Source: Bryobacteraceae bacterium
GTDB lineage: Bacteria; Acidobacteriota; Terriglobia; Bryobacterales; Bryobacteraceae
Length of the DNA: 39,280 bases
Assembly (NCBI GenBank): GCA_025924475.1
Contig: JAICIH010000014.1
Location: 1-39,280 of the forward strand
Direction of reading: 5' to 3'
Under the pieces are notes generated by a model, which was not told the DNA's origin, made no database searches, and was given only the letters and a program-made list of their open reading frames with translations. This document shows, piece after piece, positions 7,843 to 16,387 of the stretch (within the stretch, counting starts at the first letter, position 1; the number at the start of each line of letters is the position of its first letter). The translations under genes and the position numbers were made by a program.

Positions 7843-8634
7843 ATGTCCACCCCGAAGTCGAACAGGCTGCTCGCGGAAGAAAGGCGCCGCGAGATTGTTA
7901 GCGTGCTCGGCCAGCACGGACGCGTAACTGTCGAAGAAATCGCCAAACGTTTTGGCGTCTCCGCCGTGACGGCCCGCAACGATCTGGATGCCCTGTCCGA
8001 ATCGGGAGCCTTAGTACGGTCACACGGTGGAGGTATTCGGCCGCTTACGGCAGGACCGGAACATCCGCTCAAGGTGCGGGAGGGCATGCACCATGAAGAA
8101 AAGGTGCGGATTGCCGCTGCCGCTATGAAGTTGATCCGGCCGCTCCAGACGGTAATCCTCTGCACCGGTTCCACATCTTCCCATCTGGCGGATCAACTGC
8201 ACCACAACTGCCCGGCGAATGTCACTGTAATCACCTACGCGCTGAATATCGCGGCAAAGCTTGCCGACTGCCAAAAGCTTTCCCTGGTCCTTGTGGGTGG
8301 TTTTCTCCGACATCCCTCGACGGCCTTCGTAGGACCCCATGCCGAGCAGATGATGCAATCGCTGCATGCCGACCATTGCTTTATGAGCACCGTGGGTCTC
8401 GATACGGAAATAGGATTGACCACGCTCGATATCTTGGAAGCGCAGCTAAACCGCCGCATGATGGAATCGGCGACGGAGGTTACGGTGCTCGCCGATTCGA
8501 GTAAGTTCGGCCACCGTAGTCTTTCTCTGATTTCCGATTTCCGGCCCATCCAGCGTGTCATTACGGATACCAACGCGCCAGACGCGGAAGTGGAGAAATT
8601 GCGTTCTCGCGGGTTGGAAGTGATTCTGGCGTAA
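7843..8634 (+). CDS. DeoR-family transcriptional regulator
   Basis: 263 residues from the ATG at 7843 (a TTG 12 codons upstream is open but overlaps the likely promoter). An N-terminal winged helix-turn-helix (about 10-60) has the family signature RREIVSVLGQHGRVTVEEIA and then VSAVTARNDLDAL. The DeoRC sugar-phosphate-binding domain follows, with ILCTGSTSSHLADQL, the FVGPHAEQMM segment and VLADSSKFGHRSL near the C-terminus. Such proteins repress sugar or nucleoside catabolic genes and are released by a phosphorylated sugar. No sugar-catabolic operon adjoins it, so the regulon must lie elsewhere or involve the upstream phosphatase pair. Family is sure; ligand unknown. Confidence 0.92.
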   Translation: MSTPKSNRLLAEERRREIVSVLGQHGRVTVEEIAKRFGVSAVTARNDLDALSESGALVRSHGGGIRPLTAGPEHPLKVREGMHHEEKVRIAAAAMKLIRPLQTVILCTGSTSSHLADQLHHNCPANVTVITYALNIAAKLADCQKLSLVLVGGFLRHPSTAFVGPHAEQMMQSLHADHCFMSTVGLDTEIGLTTLDILEAQLNRRMMESATEVTVLADSSKFGHRSLSLISDFRPIQRVITDTNAPDAEVEKLRSRGLEVILA

Positions 8635-8637
8635 AGA

Positions 8638-8653
8638 CGCGTTATTGAACGCG
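8638..8653. terminator. Small hairpin shared by two convergent genes
   Basis: CGCGTT-ATTG-AACGCG forms a 6-bp stem with a 4-nt loop. It lies 3 bp after the DeoR stop and across the stop of the convergent ankyrin gene. There is no T-run, so it is at best a weak bidirectional terminator. Confidence 0.4.
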
Positions 8654-10282
8654 CCTCTGCGCTTTCCCAGCCGCGTCAAGAAATCGGGCTGTTTCTTCGT
8701 CGCCGGCCTGTCTCGCCCAGTCTGCCGCGGTTCGACCCGCGTGATCTCGATGCGAAACATCGGCGCCCGCAGCGATCAACGCCTTTAGATAATCATGCTC
8801 GCTACAGGCTGCGAGCGGGGTTCCGCCAAGATCGTTCTGAGCGTTCACGTCCGCGCCGGCCTTTACGAGTACGGGGATCAATTGAGGGAACTCGCAAACA
8901 TGGAAAATCGGTGTTTCATCGTTGTACCCGCCACGAACGTTCACGTCGGCTCCCGCGGTTACGAGCGAAGCGACAATCTCAGGCGCCTTCTCGCGATGCA
9001 GTCCCCGTTCCAGAAATAGGGAGAGCGCTGTCTGGCCGTTCGGCCCACGCGCATTGAGGTCAGGGTGATACTTGAGAATTTCGTGGACGACCGCCGGATT
9101 GCCCGAGACGGCAGCCGCAAGAAGGACCGGCACTGGATTGCTCTCGTCACAAAGAGGGCCATTGACTTGCGCGCCATAACCGATAACTAGCCGCACCGTG
9201 CGCAGGTCACCGCTTGATGCGGCGCCCAACAAAGCACACGCAAGCAGCGATGCAGACAGGTTCCGGCGACCACCGATAAGCTGCGTAACAAGAGCGGAAT
9301 CGCCCGTACTAGCTGCCACCGCTAGCGGGCTAAGGCCTTTTTCCGGCGAGTCCAGCGCGGGCGCACCCTGTCGAATGAAAAACTGGATCAACTGTTTCGG
9401 CCCGCGGGCAATGACGGTTGCGAACAGCTCGCGATTTTGGATGCTATGGGATTGGAAGTCCCAATTTTCCGCCAACAGCGCGGGTCCTGTTTCCGGCGTT
9501 CCCATGGTCCATTTATCCGTGTCTGCAGCCTGGTCGATCTTCCTTTCCAGCCGCGCGACCCGTTCCGGTATACCTGCCCGGTATCCGTCGTAATCTTTGA
9601 CGGCTTTCTTACGCCCATCGAATTCGATCGATGTCGTGAACGTGGGAAGGTCCGTCGTCGTGGAAACGTATTCGTCTTTTGCAGAGAAATAATCGGCATC
9701 GCGAAATGCAGCAAGCAAGCCGGTAAGCGCCTCTTTCGAAATTTGGCCGCGATGCTGTCCCACGATCAGAACGTTGCCTTCGCCTTCAAACAGCAGCTGC
9801 CCGTCGCCGTGTAATTCGACAGAGTAGCCCGGGCAAGTTCCGTAACAGCCGGTCCGAGTCAGCTTGATGCGCAGCGTGTTCCAGTCCTGGATCGCCGGGA
9901 AAGGCACGCGCGGGGTTGTCCATTCTTCCGGAGGGACCACAAAGATGTAATCCTCGAACGCGGCCCGGATTGCAGCGCCGTTTCTCTCAAATGGTTTAAA
10001 GCGCTGGCGCTTTTCAATCTTTGCGGCTTGGTCCCGAAACTCTTCCGGGCCGTCTACCGCCTGGGCGGACTCCACTTTTCCGGATGCATCTACTATCACC
10101 CGTAGAGTAATCCGTTGTGACCTAGGCTCTCGGTGAAGATCACCATGAATCAGCTCTCGTGAATCGAGCCTGTGCTGGGAAATTTCTTCATCCTCTATCG
10201 CAACTTGGGCCCATTGCAGAGTGGGAAACAGCAAAAAGAGGAAAAGGGCACAAATCGCCCGTTGGAGGAAATTTGGGCTCAT
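8642..10282 (-). CDS. Secreted three-part protein: TonB-C-like domain, DUF6438-like domain, ankyrin repeats
   Basis: 546 residues. Signal peptide (ICALFLFLLFPTLQWAQ, cleavage near 26). Residues about 40-115 resemble a TonB C-terminal or energy-transducer-like fold (ITLRVIVDASGKVESAQAV, then KIEKRQRFKPFERNG). Residues about 130-255 start with LRIKLTRTGCYGTCPGYSVEL, the two-Cys start typical of DUF6438, and continue to a helical end. From about 280 to the end there are seven or so ankyrin-type repeats, for example GLSPLAVAASTGDSALVTQL, GQTALSLFLERGLHRE and GGTPLAACSEHDYLKALIAA. It probably mediates protein-protein contacts in the periplasm. Partner and role are unknown. It is convergent with the DeoR gene. 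Confidence 0.85.
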   Translation of the reverse strand: MSPNFLQRAICALFLFLLFPTLQWAQVAIEDEEISQHRLDSRELIHGDLHREPRSQRITLRVIVDASGKVESAQAVDGPEEFRDQAAKIEKRQRFKPFERNGAAIRAAFEDYIFVVPPEEWTTPRVPFPAIQDWNTLRIKLTRTGCYGTCPGYSVELHGDGQLLFEGEGNVLIVGQHRGQISKEALTGLLAAFRDADYFSAKDEYVSTTTDLPTFTTSIEFDGRKKAVKDYDGYRAGIPERVARLERKIDQAADTDKWTMGTPETGPALLAENWDFQSHSIQNRELFATVIARGPKQLIQFFIRQGAPALDSPEKGLSPLAVAASTGDSALVTQLIGGRRNLSASLLACALLGAASSGDLRTVRLVIGYGAQVNGPLCDESNPVPVLLAAAVSGNPAVVHEILKYHPDLNARGPNGQTALSLFLERGLHREKAPEIVASLVTAGADVNVRGGYNDETPIFHVCEFPQLIPVLVKAGADVNAQNDLGGTPLAACSEHDYLKALIAAGADVSHRDHAGRTAADWARQAGDEETARFLDAAGKAQRRVQ

Positions 10283-10318
10283 GACCGAATTCTATAGCGA
10301 TACCGGCTAACCTGCCAT

Positions 10319-11374
10319 ATGGCAACTACCGATAAGAGTAAGGGGGCGGACTCCCTATTCATGTCTCTTACCACCCTGAAAGCCTATCTCGCCGGGACGG
10401 AAGAGACAGGGATGTTTCGCAGAGTCATCTCCTTGCTGCTGCAGGGCATTTCTTTGCACGCGGTGGAGGGTGATAAGGCCGATTACGATCGATTCCGGGA
10501 CGATTTAGAACGCATTCAGGGGTCCATCACAAGGGATTGCTCCGGTCAGGAATTGCTGGTTGCGGCGGGCGCGACAAACCAGGCGCTGGCGGACTATGGC
10601 CAGCGGACCACGCGCTTCATCCGGCAGCAGGGCTCAGTGCTCCATAACATGATTTCGATGCTGACGCAGACTATGCTCTCGATCGGGGCCGGCAGCGAGA
10701 GTTCGGCCGAGCATTTGCGGGAAATCGAGAGGGGACTGGCGCATGCGGTGATGATTGAAGACGTGCAAACGCTGAAGCTGCGCCTGGCAGATTGCCTTCA
10801 AAATCTGCGTGAAGAAGTGGCCCGTCAAAAAATACAGGCTCAGAGGCAGACGCGCCAGATCGAGCGCCACTTGGAGCATGCGCGCGATTGCGCCCTGGAT
10901 ACTCCCGATATTGAAGGAGAAATTGATTCTGCAACCGGGCTCCGAACCCGTGCTGCTGCCAAGTCGGCTTTTCATGCCGCGCTGCAGACACCCGGACGGA
11001 AGTACGTGGTCACCGCCGTCGTGAATCGTATTCAGTCCGTGAATCGCCGCTTCGGCTATGCGGTTGGCGACCGCCTGCTGAAAACCGTTTCGGATCACTT
11101 CGGAGCCACATTGGCCAAGACCGATCGTTTGTTCCGGTGGCGTGGACCGGCGCTGGTCGCTCTTCTCGAGCGTGAAGAACCGATCGATGTCGTGCAAACC
11201 GAAATCCGGCGAATCAGCGCCAAGCGGATCGAAGGAGCTTTAGAAGTTGGTGAAGGCGTACTTCTGCCGGTAAGCGCATGCTGGCTGGTTCTGCCGCTGA
11301 ACGCATCTGCCGGAGATATGGCGAAATCCATCGAGAATTTCATCGCCAGCCAGGTGCAGATGCACGAAGAGTAG
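10319..11374 (+). CDS. Degenerate GGDEF-domain protein with helical N-terminus
   Basis: 351 residues, no membrane segment. The first 200 residues are mostly helical with coiled-coil character (LREEVARQKIQAQRQTRQIE near 165-185). A GGDEF-like domain follows: DSATGLRTRAAAKSAF near 206 corresponds to the usual DPLTGLxNRRAF, and FGYAVGDRLLKTVSDHF to GHxxGDxxL. At the place of the catalytic GGDEF signature (about 273-280) the sequence is RWRGPALVALL, so the metal and GTP residues are missing. It is therefore unlikely to make c-di-GMP and may act as a scaffold or a nucleotide-sensing relic. It is divergent from the ankyrin gene, 36 bp apart. Confidence 0.85.
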   Translation: MATTDKSKGADSLFMSLTTLKAYLAGTEETGMFRRVISLLLQGISLHAVEGDKADYDRFRDDLERIQGSITRDCSGQELLVAAGATNQALADYGQRTTRFIRQQGSVLHNMISMLTQTMLSIGAGSESSAEHLREIERGLAHAVMIEDVQTLKLRLADCLQNLREEVARQKIQAQRQTRQIERHLEHARDCALDTPDIEGEIDSATGLRTRAAAKSAFHAALQTPGRKYVVTAVVNRIQSVNRRFGYAVGDRLLKTVSDHFGATLAKTDRLFRWRGPALVALLEREEPIDVVQTEIRRISAKRIEGALEVGEGVLLPVSACWLVLPLNASAGDMAKSIENFIASQVQMHEE

Positions 11375-11395
11375 GGCGGACGTTCTCGTCGGCCC
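11374..11395 (+). terminator. Hairpin directly after the degenerate GGDEF gene
   Basis: GGGCGGACG-TTCT-CGTCGGCCC forms a 9-bp stem with one G-G mismatch and a 4-nt loop, beginning at the stop codon. No T-run follows; a factor-independent terminator is uncertain. Confidence 0.35.
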
Positions 11396-11557
11396 TGTCA
11401 ATAACATCGCGACACAAAATCTAGTCTGTTCAAAACTCTTCCATTGTGCCTCGTACGCTAGGTAGAGAGTGTTGACAGCCTGAGCGCGTTTACTCTTCGT
11501 ACGGACTTCGCTGGAGTGTCTGAATTTGGCTTTTGAGAGACAGATCAGAAGGTGAGC

Positions 11558-14005
11558 ATGCAGTCTATTCTCGAAAACATCATTGACTTCACAAGAACGG
11601 GAAGTCGCGCCTTATTACATGACCGCAAAAAGTCCTTTGCTGCGGCTGCGATCCTCTCGATGGGCATAGGGATGAGCGTTGCGATGTTTTCGCTCCTTGA
11701 TGCCGTGGTGTTGCGGCCATTGCCGTTTCTGCATCAAGAATCCATTGAAGTAATTTCTAAGGTCGATCCGCTTGCCGGAAAGTACGTGGAGGAGATGGCC
11801 TACCCTGAATTGCGCGATCTGGAGGAAAACGTTCATGATTTCGAATTTGTCGCGGTCATGCCCACCTCGCTATATGGATACGCCAGGGTTCTCCAGAACG
11901 GTAACAAGAGCCCTGTTCAAATTGAGAGCACTCCGGTTTCGCACAATTTCTTCCGTGTCTTGGGCGTATCGCCTATACTCGGGCGGGATTTCACCGCCGC
12001 TGATGAGCGCGTAGGCGCTCCGCCGGTTGTGATCGTCTCGCATCGTGTTTGGCGCGATTATCTGGGCAGCGATCCTCGAATAGTCGGGCGGATGATTCGG
12101 CTTAATGGGCAGGGATACACAGTAGCCGGCGTGCTGGCGCCGGGCATCGAATTCCCTCGTGGCGCCGGATTCTGGTACCCGCTAGGAGTAGAAAAAAACG
12201 TCGTAGAGCGGCGCACAGCCACATTCTTGCAAGCAATTGCACGGGTTAAGCCAGGTATCTCGCATGAACGGGTAACCGCCGAGGTAGATGCTTTAGTTCG
12301 ACGGCTGGCATTGCAGTACCCGGATGTTTACCCGCGCTCTCAGCGAGCCGTCGTTACTCCGCTATCCGAGTATTGGACCGGCTCGTCGCGCATCCATCTA
12401 TGGATACTGCTTGGGGCATCAGTTCTCCTATTCTGCACTTCCATTGTGAGCTCAAGTCTGTTGATCGTTTCGATTGTGCTCGGGCGGGGCGCCGAAATCG
12501 CCACCCGCGTTGCTCTTGGAGCAAGTGGCCGGCAAATTTTGACGCAACTAGGGGCTGAAGGCGCTTTCCTGGCGTTGATTGCAGGGACAACGGGCTTGGC
12601 ATTTGCCGCGGTTCTGATTCGAATTCTGGTTCATCGGGCGCCGCAAGACATCCCGAGACTGAATCAGGCGAGTCTAAACCCAGCTAGCATCTTGTTCACC
12701 CTACTAGCTGCCGCCGCTGCTGCTGTAGCGTGTACTGTCGTGCCCGGAATACCAGCAATAAGGATGAGAGTGGAATCCGTCCTGCGAGAGGGGAGTGCGC
12801 GCGTGTCGCTATCACGGCACAGTCTTCGAACCAGGAACCTTTTTATTCTGGCTCAAAGCTCGGTCACAATCGTGATGCTGATCCTCGCTGGCCTGTTCCT
12901 GCTCAGTTATCGCGCTCTAATCTCGGCTGATATTGGGTTTGCGCACCGTGATGCACTCTCCGTCAATCTGCGGCTACAGAGCCCTGGGCTGTTTGCCTCA
13001 AGCAGAATCGACCCGAAATGGCGACAAAACTTTTATGCTCAATTGTTGAATCGTCTGCGCGAGACACCTGGCGTTACGTCGGCTGCGGCCGTGTTAGTCC
13101 GGCCACTAGAGGGCGCCATTGGTTGGGAACGCGGCTATGAATTCGATTTTGAAGCGGGTAAGAACAAACTCGTGACGCTTCCGAAGGCCAATTACGAAGC
13201 CATAACCCCTGACTACTTCCGCACGGTCGGTACGCCATTGCTGAAGGGCCGCGATTTCAGCGAAAACGATTCCGAAGCCGGCAATCCGGTAGTCATCATT
13301 AGTCGCAACCTGGCTCAGCATATCGAAGCGGCGGGTCGCTCTCCTGTGGGTCAGCGCATTCGGCTAAGCGGATCTCCCGAATGGTTGACCGTAGTGGGGG
13401 TATGTGGGAATGCTCGCTACCGAAGTGTGGCCCAAGAGGACGAGAGCATTTTCGTGCCTTACCGACAATCGGGAGCACCAACGCCATACGTGGTGATCCG
13501 AGGAACCCGCAGCACCCAGGAGCTGAGCCTGTTAATTCGACGGGTGCTTGCGTCCATGGACTCCAGCCAAGCGGTCGCCAAAGACGCAACACTCGGTGAA
13601 TTGATTGATGCCAACATGGCTCGCCATCGATTCAACATGACACTTTTGTTGTGGTTTGCCGTATGTGCTACCGTTTTGGCCATAACAGGCATTTACGGAG
13701 TGATTGCGGAGACTATAGCTGCACGAAAACGAGAGATTGCGATTCGGCTGGCACTCGGCGCACCGCATAGGCGCTTAGTGCGGACATTAATTGCGAAAAC
13801 ACTTCTGTTCGCTTTCGTTGGAGAAGCGGTGGGACTTTGCACTGCTATTCCGATCTACCATTGGGTTTCGGGACTACTATATGGGATATCGCCAAACAGT
13901 CCACCTCTGGTTGGTTTCGTGCTCATGCTCGTGTCCTTTCCCTGCTTAATCGCAACTTGCTTGCCGGCGTGGCTTGCGGTGAACAAAAAGTCGATCATCC
14001 TCTAG
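11558..14005 (+). CDS. ADOP-type MacB-like ABC permease
   Basis: 815 residues from the ATG at 11558. AGAAGG just upstream supports it; a GTG at 11552 is the alternative. The order is TM1 (AAAILSMGIGMSVAMFSLLDAVVLRPLPF), a MacB periplasmic domain (about 60-250), four hydrophobic stretches with an FtsX-type domain (about 285-400), a second TM/periplasmic part (from about 425, LFILAQSSVTIVMLILAGLFLLS), and a C-terminal FtsX domain with ARKREIAIRLALGAPHRRLVR. This duplicated architecture is the Acidobacterial duplicated orphan permease (ADOP). No ATP-binding subunit is adjacent, as is usual for ADOPs. A perfect -35 hexamer TTGACA (11472-11477) lies upstream but no good -10 is seen. Substrate unknown. 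Confidence 0.92.
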   Translation: MQSILENIIDFTRTGSRALLHDRKKSFAAAAILSMGIGMSVAMFSLLDAVVLRPLPFLHQESIEVISKVDPLAGKYVEEMAYPELRDLEENVHDFEFVAVMPTSLYGYARVLQNGNKSPVQIESTPVSHNFFRVLGVSPILGRDFTAADERVGAPPVVIVSHRVWRDYLGSDPRIVGRMIRLNGQGYTVAGVLAPGIEFPRGAGFWYPLGVEKNVVERRTATFLQAIARVKPGISHERVTAEVDALVRRLALQYPDVYPRSQRAVVTPLSEYWTGSSRIHLWILLGASVLLFCTSIVSSSLLIVSIVLGRGAEIATRVALGASGRQILTQLGAEGAFLALIAGTTGLAFAAVLIRILVHRAPQDIPRLNQASLNPASILFTLLAAAAAAVACTVVPGIPAIRMRVESVLREGSARVSLSRHSLRTRNLFILAQSSVTIVMLILAGLFLLSYRALISADIGFAHRDALSVNLRLQSPGLFASSRIDPKWRQNFYAQLLNRLRETPGVTSAAAVLVRPLEGAIGWERGYEFDFEAGKNKLVTLPKANYEAITPDYFRTVGTPLLKGRDFSENDSEAGNPVVIISRNLAQHIEAAGRSPVGQRIRLSGSPEWLTVVGVCGNARYRSVAQEDESIFVPYRQSGAPTPYVVIRGTRSTQELSLLIRRVLASMDSSQAVAKDATLGELIDANMARHRFNMTLLLWFAVCATVLAITGIYGVIAETIAARKREIAIRLALGAPHRRLVRTLIAKTLLFAFVGEAVGLCTAIPIYHWVSGLLYGISPNSPPLVGFVLMLVSFPCLIATCLPAWLAVNKKSIIL

Positions 14006-14069
14006 CAGAAGCAGCGCCTGCCTTAACTTAGCGCTTATGGGTCAGGAGACCGCCCCACAATATGCGCCA

Positions 14070-14585
14070 CTAATCCATCTCTTGAAATAACTCGGGCAAC
14101 GAAATCTCGATGGGCGTTCCGGAAGCACGAAGCATGCCGTCCTCCGGCTCGCGAAGGCCCTGCCGCGAGCAGATATAAGCGCGCCGGGTAACGGGATCTA
14201 GAACCCATATGTTCGGTACTCCGAACGCAAGATAGTCGTCGATCCGGTCCTGCATGCTTCGCAAGGTGTCATCTTTTGAGAGCACTTCGATACAAACCAG
14301 CGGCGGCTTGGTGAAAACAGGTTCGATTCCCTGGTTCCGGGAAATGACGCAGACATCGGGAATCCGAAACCGAGTAGCACTCACACGCAACCGCTGCTCC
14401 GGCAAAACGCGGATATTCCATGCTCGCTGGCGGTTTGTTAGCCAGGTGGTTAGAGCACCTTGAAGGCGGCTGTGATCGTATTCACCCACGTTTCTCTCGA
14501 TTAGTTGGCCGTCGACCAGATCCCGATCGGGCCGATAGCTCGTCGACAAATACTCACCGATGGAAACCAAAGCGGCCGTGGACAT
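14070..14585 (-). CDS. Uma2-family (DUF820) putative restriction-like nuclease
   Basis: 171 residues with the Uma2 / PD-(D/E)XK-like fold: YELVDG-like DLVDGQLIER near 22-31, YDHSRLQGALTTWL, RVLPEQRLRVS, the acidic RIPDVCV at Asp77, and IEVLSKDD at Glu100, then the DYLAFGVPNIWVLDP segment. The core acidic and Lys positions look intact. Function of the family is unproven in most cases. It is the last gene of the uvrA group, 3 bp after the mtnA stop. Association with a DNA-repair operon is suggestive only. Confidence 0.88.
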   Translation of the reverse strand: MSTAALVSIGEYLSTSYRPDRDLVDGQLIERNVGEYDHSRLQGALTTWLTNRQRAWNIRVLPEQRLRVSATRFRIPDVCVISRNQGIEPVFTKPPLVCIEVLSKDDTLRSMQDRIDDYLAFGVPNIWVLDPVTRRAYICSRQGLREPEDGMLRASGTPIEISLPELFQEMD

Positions 14586-14588
14586 CGA

Positions 14589-15647
14589 TTACCTGGTCTT
14601 ATTATCGGCCATTTCCCGCAAACTCTTCTCATCCGGCGCGCGAGCCACTCCGCGCTCGGTAATAATCGCCGATACATAGCGGTTTGGTGTAACATCGAAC
14701 GCCGGATTCGCCACTCCGATACCTTCCGGCGCCAGATGCACCCCTTGCACATGCGTCACTTCGCGGCCGGCGCGTTCTTCGATCGGAATGGCGTCTCCGG
14801 AAGCAAGCGTCAGGTCGAGCGTCGAAACCGGCGCTGCCACGTAAAACGGCACTCCGTTTTCTTTCGCCAAAACCGCCACTCCGTACGTCCCGATCTTATT
14901 CGCTACATCTCCGTTTGCGGCGATGCGGTCCGCTCCCACAATCACGCATCCGATCCGTCCGCTCTTCAAGAAATGACCGGCCATATTGTCGGTGATGAGC
15001 GTTGTTTCAATGCCATCGCGCTGCAGCTCCCAAGCGGTCAGCCGGGCGCCCTGTAGAAATGGCCGCGTCTCGTCAGCGAACACGTCCACGCGTTTTCCCA
15101 TCTCGACCGCCGCACGGATCACGCCGAGCGCCGTTCCGAAGCCCGCCGTCGCCAGCGCGCCGGCATTGCAATGCGTCAGAACGGTCTTGCCATCCGGCAC
15201 CAGCGCCGCGCCATGCTTTCCGATCGCGCGATTGATCGCGATATCTTCTTCGCGCACCGCTTGCGCTTCTACCACGAGCCGCTTACGAATCTCCGCGAGC
15301 GGCAGATGCCGTGCGCTCGCGTACACGCGCTTCATCCGGTCAATCGCCCAGAATAGATTGACGGCAGTAGGCCGCGTTTTGGCCAGCGCCTCGCAAATCA
15401 CCGGCATTTCGGATTCCGGATCGCTCGAATGCAGAACGCCGAGCGCGACTCCCATGGCCGCTGCTACTCCAATCGCCGGAGCGCCGCGAATCACCATACT
15501 TCGGATCGCTTCGGCCACTTCGCGATAGTTGCGGCACGTTACGTAGACCGTCTCGCGCGGCAGCCGCGTCTGGTCGATCATGATGACGCCTTCCGGCGTC
15601 CAGGCGATCGTCTCGATACTTTGCGTCAGTACTGCTCCGGAACTCAT
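14589..15647 (-). CDS. mtnA: S-methyl-5-thioribose-1-phosphate isomerase
   Basis: 352 residues. It converts 5-methylthioribose-1-phosphate to the ribulose form in methionine salvage. The active-site residues are in the expected places: Cys160 in [14 protein letters not shown] and Asp240 in [19 protein letters not shown], as in the Bacillus enzyme; the IRGAPAIG motif is at about 54-61. I chose the ATG at 15647 because the family N-terminus ([18 protein letters not shown]) begins just after it, and because it overlaps the stop of the CPBP gene by 4 bp (ATGA). The same frame stays open far upstream but only as an overlap of the CPBP gene. No other methionine-salvage gene is adjacent. Confidence 0.96.
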   Translation of the reverse strand: MSSGAVLTQSIETIAWTPEGVIMIDQTRLPRETVYVTCRNYREVAEAIRSMVIRGAPAIGVAAAMGVALGVLHSSDPESEMPVICEALAKTRPTAVNLFWAIDRMKRVYASARHLPLAEIRKRLVVEAQAVREEDIAINRAIGKHGAALVPDGKTVLTHCNAGALATAGFGTALGVIRAAVEMGKRVDVFADETRPFLQGARLTAWELQRDGIETTLITDNMAGHFLKSGRIGCVIVGADRIAANGDVANKIGTYGVAVLAKENGVPFYVAAPVSTLDLTLASGDAIPIEERAGREVTHVQGVHLAPEGIGVANPAFDVTPNRYVSAIITERGVARAPDEKSLREMADNKTR

Positions 15648-16387
15648 TTGTGGGGACCGTATTTCATAAAAAGTAGTGCCACGATAAAAACCAGGTTGTA
15701 TCCGCCATGCATGATGGTGGAAGGAATGATCGATTGCGTGCGCGCGCGTATCCAGCCGAAAACCGCGCCGGCGATTGTTACTGCGAGGGCATATTGCCAG
15801 GCCCAGGAGTATTCCGGCGCGTGCAGGGCGCCGAATAGCGCGGCCGTCAGTACCACTCCGGCCGTCACGCCTAAAGAGCGCGAGAGCAGAGGCTGAATGA
15901 AGCCGCGAAAGAGGAGCTCCTCGAACAGCGGTGCAATCGTTACCGCCATGACCGCGAATATAGCGAGCGAAAGTGGTGTCTTGGTGATCTCGTCGATGGG
16001 CGATTTCACTTTCGGCGTGTGAATCGCCGCGGCTAACGCCGAAATCGCCAGCGCCAGCGCCGCGCCTCCTCCAGCCAATACCAGCGGATGAATGCTCGTC
16101 CGGCGCCATCCTAATGAAGCAAACACCGGCTTGCCGTAACGAAGTTTGAACACTACGAAGAAGCAGAGATAAATGAATAGGTAAAGCGCGAACTGCATTG
16201 GCAGAAGCAGCGGGGTGGGATCGTCCCGCAAAGCGGGAACCGCAAAAGCTAGCACGCCGCACACCAGGACAATAAGTGCCACCGACGCAACCAGCAGGCC
16301 TAAGACTAAGGCCAGATCCGAATATCCCCAGAACGGTTCGCGTGGCGGAGCCGCCGGTTCCTCTACGACAATTTCCTCAGGCTGCAT
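15644..16387 (-). CDS. CPBP-family intramembrane glutamic protease
   Basis: 247 residues with about seven or eight hydrophobic segments. The CPBP/Rce1 signature is complete: Glu156-Glu157 and Arg161 in FEELLFRGF, then His189 in FGALHAPEY, and His227 in [12 protein letters not shown]. The family includes prenyl-protein endopeptidases and bacteriocin-immunity or maturation proteins. The substrate here is unknown. It overlaps the end of uvrA by 11 bp and the start of mtnA by 4 bp, so it is translationally coupled to both. N-terminal EEP/APP-rich cytoplasmic tail of about 18 residues. Confidence 0.92.
   Translation of the reverse strand: MQPEEIVVEEPAAPPREPFWGYSDLALVLGLLVASVALIVLVCGVLAFAVPALRDDPTPLLLPMQFALYLFIYLCFFVVFKLRYGKPVFASLGWRRTSIHPLVLAGGGAALALAISALAAAIHTPKVKSPIDEITKTPLSLAIFAVMAVTIAPLFEELLFRGFIQPLLSRSLGVTAGVVLTAALFGALHAPEYSWAWQYALAVTIAGAVFGWIRARTQSIIPSTIMHGGYNLVFIVALLFMKYGPHK

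Noticed and set aside
15648..16262. Upstream extension of the mtnA frame by about 205 codons
   Set aside because: It overlaps the CPBP gene in another frame on the same strand; its translation has no domain, and MtnA starts normally at 15647.
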